Shown piece by piece: positions 1 through 10,995 of a DNA stretch of 64,000 nucleotides. The stretch comes from Parietaria judaica (taxonomy: Eukaryota > Streptophyta > Magnoliopsida > Rosales > Urticaceae), in NCBI GenBank assembly GCA_954871525.1, contig OX940860.1, positions 26,692,001 through 26,756,000 of the forward strand. Direction: 5' to 3'. How positions within the stretch are numbered: position 1 is the stretch's first letter; the number at the start of each line of letters is the position of its first letter. The notes below the pieces were generated by a model. That model had not been told where the DNA came from. It saw only the letters and a program-made list of their open reading frames with translations, and did not search any database. Both the position numbers and the translations under genes were made by a program.

Positions 1-263
1 TAACAAAAAATAAACTAAACCGAAATAAATTTAAATCCTATTTTAACGTTAAGTATTAAAGTGCTAAAAATTTAACGTTGGTGCTTTTTTCAATCAAATA
101 TTAACGTTACGGATTAAAGTGGTACCTCCAAATTAATGTAAAGTTAGTGATTTTACCTCCAATAAATGCAAAGTTAGTGATTTTACCTCCATATTTTAAC
201 CTTAGGTATTTAAAGTGCAATACATTCAAAATGTTAGGTATTTTTGCCGCAATAACTCTAAAA
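1..263. repeat. edge relic of a 'GCGGCAAAA' foldback repeat
   Basis: No gene here. Tandem segments of about 30 bp (two copies of an AAAGTTAGTGATTTTACCTCC block at 140-190) are followed by a GTTAGGTATTTTTGCCGC end near 233-250. Read in reverse, that end resembles the terminus GGGTTAATTGCGGCAAAAA of the elements at 3021 and 29279. I infer it is the inner edge of a related element that continues left of the window. Confidence 0.35.
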
Positions 264-272
264 TTTATTATT

Positions 273-273
273 C

Positions 274-334
<61 letters not shown>
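273..334. repeat. (TTA)n microsatellite
   Basis: About 20 uninterrupted TTA/ATT units. The poly-Ile, poly-Tyr and poly-Asn reading frames over it are low-complexity artefacts. Confidence 0.95.
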
Positions 335-338
<4 letters not shown>

Positions 339-356
339 CACCGAAATTGTCTTTAT

Positions 357-386
357 GCGTGTGTGTATATATATATATATATATAA
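357..386. repeat. (GT)n(TA)n microsatellite
   Basis: A short GTGTGTG run passes directly into about nine TA units. The rest of 387-890 is AT-rich and shows no gene. Confidence 0.85.
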
Positions 387-890
387 CATTATTTCTAACA
401 TTTTATACGACTTAAAATAAGTCTTTAGTTGAATGTTATTTTTCGTTAAAATAAACAATAATTTTGATAATTTTCCATGAATTTGAAAGAGTCTATGCAA
501 CAATATTTGAACTTCTATTTTGATTCGATAATATCGATATAATGCATATTTATAAAATTAACTTCTCGTTCAAATATGATGTGTTTACCATTTTCGATAT
601 ATTTATGTTAAAAAAGCAAATATAAATTTCAAAAGCAGTGGTAATAATATCGACAACCAATATCGACTAATATTTTTCCTTTTTCATTTGATTAGGATGT
701 TATTGTGTTTTTAATAATATCAAAAACCAATGAAAAATTAAAAATGCACTTTCAAACCCTGTTTAAGAGTGTTTTCTAAAATCGAAAATTTGACTTATAA
801 CTAAAAATTTAAGAGTGTTTTCTAAAATCGGACAGGTCGCGATTTTCACGATCAAACCCGATTTTAAAAGCCCATAAAACTTGACTCAGA

Positions 891-1310
891 CTAAAGAAAA
901 ACAATACGGAATTGGACTCTCTGATAATGCCGGAGAAGGGATGACTGGCAATCACCGGTGGCGCCAGCAAAGCGTGACGTCATCACGGTCACGTGAGAGG
1001 GGTCCGACGTGGCACATGCGAGAGAGGAAACGACAACGATAATGTGTGTGGAAGAACCGCACACAGAATCCAAGGGGAGGGACAGACAGATAGAAGTAGG
1101 GGCAAAACTGGAAATACAAAATAATAGCATGGTCCCTGCCTGAGGGGCAAAATCGGAAGCAGAAAGAGCTGGTGCTATGAGCTGTCAAGACGGGGATTAA
1201 TAGGACACGTGTCGAATGCTCAGCGAGGGGGTGCTTTGTTAGACCCACACGCGCTATACCGACATGCACGCGCTCCACTCTCCACTCTCCACTCTCCACC
1301 TTGACACCCC
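891..1310. promoter_or_regulatory. GC-rich patch with clustered ACGT-core (bZIP-type) motifs
   Basis: A sharply GC-richer island in AT-rich DNA. Within about 45 bases (975-1015) it holds TGACGTCA, CACGTG and GACGTGGC, that is C-box, G-box and ABRE-like ACGT cores. Further on are ACACGTGTC near 1204 and an ACGTTGAC near 1311. Such clusters are typical of plant promoters bound by bZIP factors. No coding exon follows on either strand inside the window, so this could be the promoter of a leftward gene outside the window or a dead gene fragment. The function is inferred from motif density only. Confidence 0.35.
1272..1299. repeat. (CTCCACT)4 short tandem repeat
   Basis: Four consecutive 7-bp CTCCACT units at the right edge of the GC-rich patch. 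Confidence 0.8.
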
Positions 1311-1895
1311 ACGTTGACTATTGTCGTAACTCGTATGTAAATATAAAATCAGTATACCATCAAAACGTATAATATATCAACATATATACATAATATTATT
1401 ATTATATTTTGGTGCATATCTAAATTTCTAGTGAATTATTTTATATCTTCCGAATTAATTAATCACCTAGCTGCTAGCCTATGAATTATATTTTATTTGT
1501 AGGGTTTAAGTTTCTCATGGTTGAGATTAGATTATAAAAAGTTATAACAAAATTTTATCTAATTTTAATGCATATTTAAAGTAGACCGTTGGATCTCGAT
1601 AAACGAACTAAGTCAACAAATTATTATTCAAAATTTAAAATAGATTAACTAGTTAATAAGGTTTCATTAGTAAGTAATTGTGAAATTAATCCGTGTGAAT
1701 CCTTAAAATTAGACACATTAATCATTATTTTTTATTATTTATAAAATTTAGGATTAAGTATAAGAATAATAATAATAATACTATAATTATCTGCAGTTCT
1801 TTAAAATAAAAAAATAATATTTTTTAAGTTTTAATTGCACAAAAGTAATATTCAAAACCTTTATAATTAAAATTATATCCGTTTTATCTCAATTA

Positions 1896-2865
1896 GGGTA
1901 AACTGCGGTTAATGTACCCAATATTTGTTTTTCTGCGGATTATGTACCCAATGTTTATTTTCGACGGCTAATGTACCCAAACTTTATTCCGTTAGATTTT
2001 TTCGTGTTTTCCGTCACTTGACCGTCAGCGAGTGATATGTACACTTTTCGTATTTTTGACATAACTCACTCAATTTTTGTCCAAATTTTATGCACGACCT
2101 ACGGTTGGAAAGATAAGAGATAGATCTACAACTTTTGTGTCTTAAGTTTTGTAAAAAAAGTTTTCTATTATTTCAATATTTCAATTACAACGTAAAACTG
2201 AACATTAGTTTAATACAAAAATTTTGTTTCAAGAAAATTTTAATATACTTAATGACTTTTTATGATGAAATGTTAAACTACAAAGTTGTAGATAAAACTT
2301 TTTATCTTTCCAACGGTAGTTTATTTATAAATTTTGGACACAAAAAGTGCGAGTTATGCCAAAAATATGACAGATGTAATGTGAAAAAAGCTTTCGTATT
2401 TTTTGTATAACTTACTCATTTTTATCCAAAATTATAAATAAACAACCGTTAGAAAGATAAAAGATTTATCTACAACATTGTAGTTTTACGTTTTATCAGA
2501 AAAAATCATTATGTATATTAAAATTTGCACGAAACAAATATTTTGTATTAAACTAATGTTCAGTTTTACGTTGTAATTGAAATTTCTTATTTTTTCAAAA
2601 CTTTTTTTACAAAACTTAAAACACAAAAATTGTATATCTATCTCTTATATTTCCAACCGTAGGTTGTGCATAAAATTTGGATAAAAAATGAGTGAGTTAT
2701 GTCAAAAATACGAAAAGTGTACATATCACTCGCTGACGGTCAAGTGACGGAAAACACGAAAAAATCTAACAGAATAAAGTTTGGGTACATTAGCCGTCGA
2801 AAATAAACATTGAGTACATAATTCGTAGAAAAACAAACATTGGGTACATTAGCCGCAGTTTACGC
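1896..2865. mobile_element. foldback MITE, Mutator (MULE)-like, copy A
   Basis: The element starts GGGTAAACTGCGG and ends CCGCAGTTTACGC. The two halves are inverted copies of each other over most of the length, for example the pair TCACTTGACCGTCAGCGAG and CTCGCTGACGGTCAAGTGA. The flanks TCTCAATTA (1887-1895) and TCTCAATTA (2866-2874) form a perfect 9-bp target duplication, the size made by Mutator-like transposases. Each terminus carries about three spaced copies of a TAATGTACCCAA motif. It has no transposase, so it is non-autonomous. The reading frame at 2135-2410 lies wholly within it and is not a gene. Confidence 0.85.
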
Positions 2866-2874
2866 TCTCAATTA

Positions 2875-3368
2875 TCTTGTATAACTTTTAAGTTTAAATA
2901 CGTCTCAAAATTCAGTTTTTTGATTTTTTTTTTAATCCGCATAATTTAAAGTTTAAAATATATTGTTTTTAATAAATTTAGGTACTTAGATCAATATTAG
3001 CGGTAAATAATATTTAAATTAGGGTTAATTGCGGCAAAAAGACCTAACATTTGGTCAAATGCCCTGTTGTGTATACAACCTCCGTAAATGGTGGCAAAAG
3101 TACCCAAACTTGGCATTTGGGAGTTGACCGAGAAAATTAGTCCATGTGGTTGTTAGTCTTTGCCACGTGGCATGCCACATGGCACTTGACTGTCACGTGG
3201 CATGCCACGTAATTATTATTTTTGAAATATTTTTTAGTAAAAAAAATATTTTTATTTTTTAAAAAAATATTTTTATTTTTTATTTTTAATAATTTTTTAA
3301 TAATAACAAATAATGAATATTTAAATTTAAATATTCATTATTGGTTATAATTATTTATTTTTAATAAA
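2875..3368. repeat. AT-rich spacer with a 'GCGGCAAAA'-family terminus at 3021
   Basis: GGGTTAATTGCGGCAAAAA at 3021-3040 matches the terminus of the element at 29279-29751. It is followed by two copies of a CACGTGGCATGCCAC palindromic block at 3161-3213. Its partner terminus was not found, so this is probably the left part of an element disrupted by the foldback that follows. Confidence 0.45.
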
Positions 3369-3825
3369 GTGAGTACAACGAAATAAAAATCACCATTCAT
3401 GGTTCACTTGAACTCCGTTTCCGATCCGGTTCACGCATCGAATAAAATTGTTTAATATGTTTAATAATAATAACCAATAAACACATACATATTGTTTAAA
3501 AAGTCAAGACATAATTAAATACATAACACTTATTCCAAAAAAAAAAAAAAGTTGTCATATTAATATTTAACGAAAAATTATTTTTATTTGTTTGCAAGAT
3601 ATTATTTTTGTGTTTGCACTTTACAATAATAATTTTTTAATACGTTCTTTTATATATATATATATATATTTAAATTGTCATTAAATAATCATATGATTAT
3701 TATTGGTTATTATTATTAAACATATTAAGCGATTTCGTTCCAGCCGTGAACCGGATCGCAGGCGGGGCTTAAGTAAACCGTGAACGGTGATTTTTTTTCT
3801 TTATTTATTTCGTTTGACCCACTTT
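3369..3825. repeat. foldback inverted repeat, about 115-bp arms
   Basis: The left arm (3369-3482) and right arm (3699-3825) are imperfect inverted copies. Paired blocks include a TCACCATTCATGG / CCGTGAACGGTGA pair, a GATCCGGTTCACG / CGTGAACCGGATC pair and an ATATGTTTAATAATAATAACC / reverse pair. The loop is AT-rich with a TA run near 3651-3670. No coding capacity. Confidence 0.6.
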
Positions 3826-3827
3826 TC

Positions 3828-4572
3828 TAAAAAAGTTTTGTAAAAAAAGTTTTAGAAAATACGAAATTTCAATTACAACGTAAAACTGGACATTAGTTTA
3901 ATGCAAAATATTTATTTCGAGCAAATTTTAATATACTTAATGACTTTTTATGATGAAACGTAAGACTACAAAATTGTAGATAAATCTTTCAAACTTCCAA
4001 CGGTAGTTTATTTGTAAATTTTGGACAAAAAATGAGTGAGTTATGCCAAAAATATGAACGATGTGATGTAAAAAAAAATCTTTCGTATTTTTGGCATAAC
4101 TTACTCATTTTTTTGTCCAAAATTTATAAATAAACTACCTTTGGTAAGATAAAAGATTTATCTACAACGTTTTAGTTTTATGTTTTATTAGAAAAAATAA
4201 TTAAGTATATTAAAATTTGCTCAATACAAATATTTTGCATTACACTAATGTCCAATTTTACGTTGTAATTGAAATTTTATATTTTTTATACTATTTTTTT
4301 TTACAAAACTTAAAACACTAAAGTTGTAGATATATCTCTTAGCTTTCCAACGGTAGTTTATTCATGAAATTTGGAAAAAAAATGAGTGAGTTATGCCAAA
4401 AATACAAAAACTGTACATATAGAGGAGGAATCAGTTGCTAACGGTCAAGTGATGGAAAACACGAAAAAAATCTAACGGAATCAAGTTTGGGTACATTAGT
4501 CGTCGAAAAATAAACATTGGGTACATATTCCGCAAAAGATCAAACATTGCGTACATTAGCCTTAATTTACCC
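3828..4572. mobile_element. foldback MULE-like MITE, copy B (5' end lost)
   Basis: Related along its length to the element at 1896-2865: shared blocks include CAATTACAACGTAAAACTG, TATACTTAATGACTTTTTATG and the terminal GGGTACATTAG series, ending ACCC at 4572. The outer left terminus is missing and is replaced by the foldback at 3369-3825, so the copy is truncated or was interrupted. No target duplication can be assigned. Confidence 0.7.
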
Positions 4573-4699
4573 TTTTTTTTTTATATATGTAAAAGAGAGA
4601 AACGTGCATGGTGGGTTGGAGACGTGTAGCAGTGACATTGAGAGTGACGTGTGGGTCTCTGTGCCACTCCACGGTTCGCATCGTACCATTACTCTTTCC

Positions 4700-4702
4700 T
4701 AT

Positions 4703-4737
<35 letters not shown>

Positions 4738-4739
4738 TA
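4700..4739. repeat. (TTTA)n microsatellite
   Basis: About ten ATTT/TTTA units. Confidence 0.9.
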
Positions 4740-5778
4740 TTTATTGTTTCTCTCCGACTCCTTCGCGATCATACAGTTTCTCGTGGCGATATATCGGGGC
4801 TCTCATTTTCTCTTCGACATGACCCCATAATTCCTTTTCACTCTCATATATTTAGTGTTTTTTTTATAAAAATATTTAAAACTAAATAGGTGCAAAAATA
4901 TTTATGATTGCCTGAATATAACGGCATATTTCAATTGTTCAATTTAACGGGTGAGTAAGCTTTCCCCTCAAAGCCCGGTCAAAGCCGGGTTTTTTTTTTC
5001 ATAATAGAGTCGAGAGATTTTTTATTAGTTATTCGCTCCATCCATTTCATGCTCCGTTAGTTTTAGCTTTTTATGTCTTTAATCTATAAAAAGAGGTATT
5101 TTTGGATGTCCATAGTTGTCCGGTCGTACCCAAACTGTAATATTTCAGAGGGAAATGCACCTAAAATCAAATATTTGTAGCTGAAAGTTTGCTAGGAAGC
5201 GAAGCTAACAACTACAACCCATCTGTCGTTAACTATGTTTTGGTAGTAAGTAGTTATGCCCCAAAAAAAGATGATAATCTTTTTGGCAAATATCCCTATT
5301 AAGTAAGAATAAAATGCGCTAAACTGACAAATGATACTTTTTGACACATTAATGACTCATTTTCATCATATTTTTATAAACTTTAACTCTTTATGCCGCG
5401 AAAAACAGAGTTTGAGTTTTCGCCGTACTTTGATAAACTTTGAGTCTTTTTTGTCGTAAGTATCCCTAAAAAATAAATTCGAGGCTTCTTGGGTAGTTTC
5501 CTCTCTCTCTCTCAATCGTTTTTGATGATATTTTTTACAAAAACTAATAATGAAGCTTTTACCCTTAAGAAAATAAAAATGTGTCTTTGTCGTGTCTTCT
5601 AAAAGATTAACCTAATAACAAGGCCTACAAGCATTAATATGAATCAGTTTTAATGTTACACTTATGAATACTTAGTTTTATACTTAGTTATACATTGTAT
5701 ATATGAGTGTAGATTATAAAAGTTAATCCTTCAAATTTTTTAATCAGCGATAAATTTGGTTTGGGTTACGAAGATTTG
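4740..5778. other. intergenic, no gene seen
   Basis: AT-rich DNA up to the left LTR. Scattered GCCGCGAAAAACAG and TTTCGCCG-like pieces near 5390-5460 look like decayed ends of the foldback families, but no boundary can be drawn. Confidence 0.5.
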
Positions 5779-6776
5779 TGATGACGTGTTTTCACACACC
5801 AACAGTCAAGTGAATTGTGAATGGGATTTCGATTTGATATTGCTGAATTTTGTGGATTCTGACCTCCGCGTTGTCAATACTTTAGACGGTGACAAAAATA
5901 AATATGAAAAGAAAAAGATTACAACACCGAGGTGTTTTAGAGAGGTTCGTCCCAATGCGGTAGTTGACTACGTCCTCTGTACGTTTATTGCTTTGAGAAA
6001 AGTGATCAACCGAAACCACAAGCCAATTTCTGGTTGATCTAAAGTAAAATATGAAAAGCTCTGGAAAATACAAATCTCTCTATTCTCCCAGAATCAATGC
6101 TTGCGTGCGTATGATGGGGTCGTCTTCTTGCTTTTATAGGCTCCTGGTTTCTGCCCGTTGGGAGTGTACGTTGGTGATGGCTTCGAGTTCGGAGCTTGGT
6201 TTGCTGTCGAGCTGACACGTAGGCCACGTTCTGAGAGATTTGCGAGGTGGTGGACTTTGACTTGTCGTCGTGGGTTTTGAATTTAAATCGTGGCGATTTT
6301 CCTGGTCAGGCCTTGAGGGTTTGAATTGAGGTGGTTGACTTGGTCTGCTCGTGTTCGGATGTTTCGCATGCTTCTGCTCGGATCCCTTTTGTTGACAATC
6401 TCTGCCCGGGGCGAGCTTTTGGGTTCTTCAGGTCGGTTAAGTTGTTTGATGTTTGGATTTTGACCAAGTGTTGGTTTTTTTGTCTTTAAGTAGGATCTTC
6501 GAGCTCAACTCGGGGTTTCTTTCCTTGAAAGGCTCTGCTCGGATTCCTTTTAGGCATTTTCTGCTCGTGGTGAACTTCTTGCCTTGTGGGCCTTTGGTTC
6601 TGTTCGGGCCCGAACATGGTCGAATGTTCATTGGGCTTCTGGGCTTTGTGGTTTATAAGCCCGTTTTGCATAAATATTCAATTATATTTATGACTCATGC
6701 TTTTAATTAATTTGAACCACTAATTTAATTAATGATCTCATAACTCCTATTTAAGGAACGAATTTGCACATCAACA
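5779..6776 (-). repeat. 3' LTR of the Tat element (left copy)
   Basis: On the minus strand it begins TGTTGATGTGC and ends CGTCATCA, giving the usual TG...CA ends. It is about 99.3% identical to the right LTR and the same length. A TATAAAA on the minus strand lies at 6132-6138. The reading frame inside it is a by-product. Confidence 0.93.
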
Positions 6777-6795
6777 GATAGCCCCCTACTATAAA
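6777..6795 (-). other. polypurine-tract region of the Tat element
   Basis: On the minus strand the bases just before the 3' LTR read TAGTAGGGGGCTATC, a purine-rich run where plus-strand DNA priming would be expected. Position next to the LTR is the main support; the tract is short. Confidence 0.5.
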
Positions 6796-7307
6796 AAAAA
6801 TATGAAATATTATTTATAGTATAAATGTGACAAAATCATGTAAAAATTCGTGATGAAAATTAATTAAATTCACGGAATCAGAGATATTTGTGACTTTTGC
6901 CGCAAAAATAAATTAATTTAGGGACACTAGAATTGTTTTCATGATAATATCTTATTCTCCAGGGGTTGAGGTGCAATTTCTTTTGAAATCGAAATGATTT
7001 CGAACTTTTTCGAGGGAGCAGTTACGACACGTGTCGATTTGCTCGAGATTCGAAGAAGAGGATAACCTCTTCGACTTCTGCTGACTTGGTCAGCTCATCA
7101 TTACGCTGACATGTCATGATCTGGGAATTGATCCCATTCGTTGGATGGTTTCGGCGCGAGAATCGAGGGAACCCTAGCCTTGCGATTCGGGTCGAATTTC
7201 GATTATAAAAACACTTGAGTGTTTCTTTGCAGAAGTCCAATCAGCCTTTTGAAAACTCTGCTCGGGTGTGTCGCTTTGAATTCAGGTAACTGCCCCTTTT
7301 CTTTTCT

Positions 7308-7331
7308 ATTTAAGCCCCTCTCTCTCTCTTG
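7308..7331 (+). promoter_or_regulatory. candidate promoter of the antisense gene
   Basis: TATTTAAG at about 7308-7315 is followed at once by a pyrimidine CT run. This lies about 275 bases upstream of the ATG at 7589, a typical plant TATA plus Y-patch arrangement. No transcript evidence. Confidence 0.35.
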
Positions 7332-7588
7332 TTTTCATTTTCGCACCTGAGTCAAGGAAGAAGCTTCTTCTCCGCCATTGTTTTTCTGCAACCTTCAAGC
7401 AAAATTGTCCTAGGGTTTCCAGGTTTTTATCCTTTCCCCGTACTTCCTTTTGTTCTAGGTTTTGCTGTTGTTTTTCGACCAGGGCCAAGTATTTCCAAGT
7501 TTTGGGGTTGTGTTTGAAGATTTGGGTTTGGCCTTTTCTGGGTTTCTGTGTGTAGGTTCTTTTTTTTTTAAGGTTTTTGCGAGAAGAA

Positions 7589-9902
7589 ATGGCTGATGGT
7601 AAGAAGAGTAAGGCTAAGGGTTCGGTTTTGGTTTCGGAATTCCTTCAGACTGATTCTCCTAGGTCCAGGCTGAGGGAAGTGGATATTCCTCGACTCAGGT
7701 CGGAGTATGGTATTCTAGAGTCTATCCCTCTTCGGGTTCCAGATTCTGATGAATTTGCGGACTCGATCAAAGCTCAAGCAGTTCCGAGGAGGAAGGTAGA
7801 TTTTCTAAACTGTCTTTTTTTGTTATTTTCTGAATATCTACTAATAGATTTTGCTCGTCAGATATGACTGGCGAGCTCAACTACCGAGAATTGAGGGCTC
7901 AGCGAGCAGCTGCCAAGGCTGCTGCTTCCGGAAAGGGGAAGGAGAAAACCACTCAGGTGGTCGGAAAAGTTCCTGATCGGGCCAAAGTGGTCCCAGGAAA
8001 AGGGAAAGAGAAGGTCACTCATGTGACCGAGAAGGTTTCTGCTCGGCCCGAAGTGGCCAAAGGAGTGAAGAAAATCTCCGAGAAGGCTCAGGGGGTTTCT
8101 AAGGAGGGGGAGACCCAGGGGTCGGTTCCTACTTTGCCCGTAGGGGAACCCAGGGCAACTATCAGCCCGAAGGTTGCATCGGAGCAGGTCTTCGAGGGAA
8201 CTGTTCTTTCGGCAGCCGAACAAGAAGCTGCCCGGGCTGTCGCAGAGAGGGAGTTCGTCGAGATTTCTGACGAAGAGCCGACTCTGGAGCCGACCAAAGT
8301 TTCTGAACCCCTGCCCGCTTATGGGCTCGCACCGGCTGAAGTCGCGAGCCCGCAGAGCCAGGGTAAGCGGGTTCGCTCTGCTGAGGAGGATGTGGCTCGT
8401 AAGAAGTCGAAAAGAGATGACCCTCGAGGGGTTGGAGGTGAAACTACGACCAAAACTTTTTCCGAGGTGCTTCAATCTAGCAGCGCCAAACTTCCACCTC
8501 AAGGTTCGGGGAAGAAAGGAGTCGTTCATAAGAAGACGGCTGGTCGCGACCGGGTCTTGCTCGGGAACATCTCCGATCGGCGCACGGAGAGAACGGGTCG
8601 TGAGATTCAGCCCGCCCGAACAGAGAGTTCAGACCCTCACCCTCAGGTTAAGAGGGTCGCCAAGGTCGCCTGGTATGGCGAGAAGGGTCTTCACGAGGCT
8701 CCCAAGGTAGCTGGGAACTTGATGAAGCAACTGACGAGTGGGGGAATTTCTCCCGTGAGGGATGAAGATGTTTCTCAGCCTCGGGCATACAATGCTTTCG
8801 CTGCTATGCATGCCAAGGTAAATGAGGTACTTTTTATCACGCTTTCTTTTCTGTCGCGTTCTTTTTTTTATATATTTTCTATTTTTGTTGGCAGCTCGGA
8901 GCATATGCCAACGAGATGGTTCTCAGATATGAGGACGCGCTCAGAGAGCTTAAGGAGAGGCTGTCCGTGGCCGAAGGGGATGGGATCAAGGCCGATATGG
9001 CCGAGAAGGAAAAAGATCTAGCCCGGGTGAACGCCGAGCTAGAAAAGAGTTCTGGGCAGCTGGCGCTGAGGAACAAAGAGGTCCTCGAATTGAAGCGCTT
9101 GGTCGGGGTGAGGGACCAGAAAATTAAGGCCTTGGAGATTACCGAGGCGGACCTTCGGGAGAAGCTGGTCAATGCTTCCGCTATGGTCTCCGAGGCCTAG
9201 GCGGCCGAGAAGACGGCTCTTGCACTGCTCACCACCTCTGATGCTGCTTTGGGCCGGGCTAGGAACAGCATGAGGGAACTTCGCGAAGAGATGATCGCAT
9301 TGAAGGTGGATCATTCTTACATCCAGGACAAGCTGACCGCGGCTCGGGCGGAGGCGGCTGCTGAGAAGGAGGCCGCCAAGGCTGCTCAGCGCAAGTATCG
9401 CAAGCGCGTGCAGCAAAGAGACGCGGTGATTGTTCACCACGAGAAGATTGCGCACGATACCAAGATCCTTCATCAGGTTGAGGGCAACGCGGCTATCATT
9501 GGTGAGATACTCGAGGGTAAACTCACCGACTTTTCGGGCGAGTTGGAAATTCTCACGGAGGATAAGTCTACGTATGAAGACCTCCTGGCCAGGCAACCGG
9601 CACCCGTGGTGGACTATCCAGCTCTCTCTCCCGAGTTCGACCTGACCGAGGGTGCTGGTCTTGCAGATCCCGAGCCGAGCTTAAACGCAGCGATCCTCCC
9701 GGAAGAGAATGCCTCTACTGTGCCGACCTTGAGTGGACCAACCAAAATCGAGCCTGAGGTTACCCCGTCTGAAGACAACCCGATTTCAACCGAGCTGAAC
9801 CCACCCGAGCCAAGTGTACATCTCCCGACCACATCGAGCGCGACCGAGCTGAACCTGACCGAGCCGACCCAGCAAGTGGAGACTTCTTCCGATGCTGCCT
9901 AA
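7589..9902 (+). pseudogene. antisense spliced gene inside the Tat element, disrupted
   Basis: This gene runs opposite to gag-pol between integrase and the 3' LTR. Exon 1 (7589-7795, 69 codons) starts at an ATG in the good plant context GAAATGGC. A GT-AG gap (7796-7861) leads to exon 2 (coding frame 7864-8817), and a second GT-AG intron (8818-8894) joins exon 3 (8895-9902, stop TAA) exactly in frame. Exon 2 is Lys/Glu/Pro/Ala-rich and polar, and exon 3 is a long predicted coiled coil with an acidic Pro-rich tail. Two defects: the first intron does not join exons 1 and 2 in phase, and a TAG at 9198-9200 interrupts exon 3 in frame. Antisense extra genes are known in Tat elements (Grande gene23). 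The N-terminus recalls plant proteins annotated as putative gypsy-type transposon domain, but their central domain is absent, so a deletion is possible. Function unknown. Confidence 0.65.
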
Positions 9903-10480
9903 AGAAGGCAGTCGTCTCTGAGCCTGTTGCTCCTTTTTCCCTTATTTTTGAATATTGAACATCGCTTTTTGCCCGTGGTTAGGGCCTTATTTCGGGCAGG
10001 TTATGGGACCTGAACCCTTTTTTTTTTTGTAATTCATTCGTCATTTTGCAAGCACTCTGCTCATGGTTAGAGCCTTTTATAATAATTCGATCTTTTTTGC
10101 GAAAATTGTTCTGAAAAATAAGTTGCTATTTTTTTATTTTTTTATTTTTTCTTTTAAAATACATAGCTGTCTTTTGTAAACGTGGTGAATAATATTCTGT
10201 TGCTTCTACTTTATGGAGCTTTTAATCGGAGTATCTGATCAAGATATTTTTGTCAATTTTCAGATCGGATATTCCGATCTTATTACATATGTTAGGAAAA
10301 AAGAGGTTTGATACGATCTAGCTTATACGAGTCCAAGAGTAGCTAAAAATGAAACAGGATTCGTAGTACCTTGGGCAGTAGATGCTTGTTTTCTCGGTAA
10401 TATTCTTCGAGCAGTTCTGTAGTAACTTCCGAGGCCGACCTAGGCGCGGGGGTCTTTAGGGATAAGATTTGATAGGGTTA

Positions 10481-10597
10481 GGTACCCTGGCAAGTATGTT
10501 ACTTGCAAAGATGGGGTATGGTACCCGGGCAAGTATGTTACTTGCAAAGAAAGGGTATGGTACCTGGGCAAGTATGTTACTCGCATAGAAAGGGTCT
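10481..10597. repeat. three 39-bp tandem repeats
   Basis: Units at 10481-10519, 10520-10558 and 10559-10597 each begin GGTACC and contain GCAAGTATGTTACT. They lie in the 1.1-kb non-coding stretch between the antisense gene and the end of pol. The unit is 13 codons long, so all frames appear repetitive, but there is no sign of coding use. Confidence 0.9.
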
Positions 10598-10995
10598 GGT
10601 ATCCGTTTGGATGCCAGGACTTGTTGTTCTGGACTTGAACGGTTTTTATGACTTATGTGTTGTAGACAATATTTTGAATGCGTATGACAATGGTTACTGA
10701 AAAATGCGTGGCTCATGTAGATTTTGCTATGATTTACCTAATAATGAATTTAAAAATGAAATGAATTCTTTTTTAGGGTGAGATCACTTACTTGTGTCGG
10801 GATAATGCTCGGGAGCTCTTTTGAAGTCTAAATTCTTCCTTTGGTTGGATACCCTTATCTTGGGAGGCAGGGGCATGCAGGGTCGTTGAGTTTGTTGGGG
10901 CTGTGTTCGGCCGTTTTTTGGCCGAACTGCCTACGTACCCCACTCTCTGGGGATCAAGCCATTACATAGTTCATGGGAAGCCAATTTCTGACCTT

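Noticed and set aside
147..503. Overlapping frames with long Ile, Tyr and Asn runs
   Set aside because: They are translations of the TTA microsatellite in three frames.
2135..2410. 91-residue plus-strand frame
   Set aside because: Lies entirely within the MULE MITE and has no protein-like composition.
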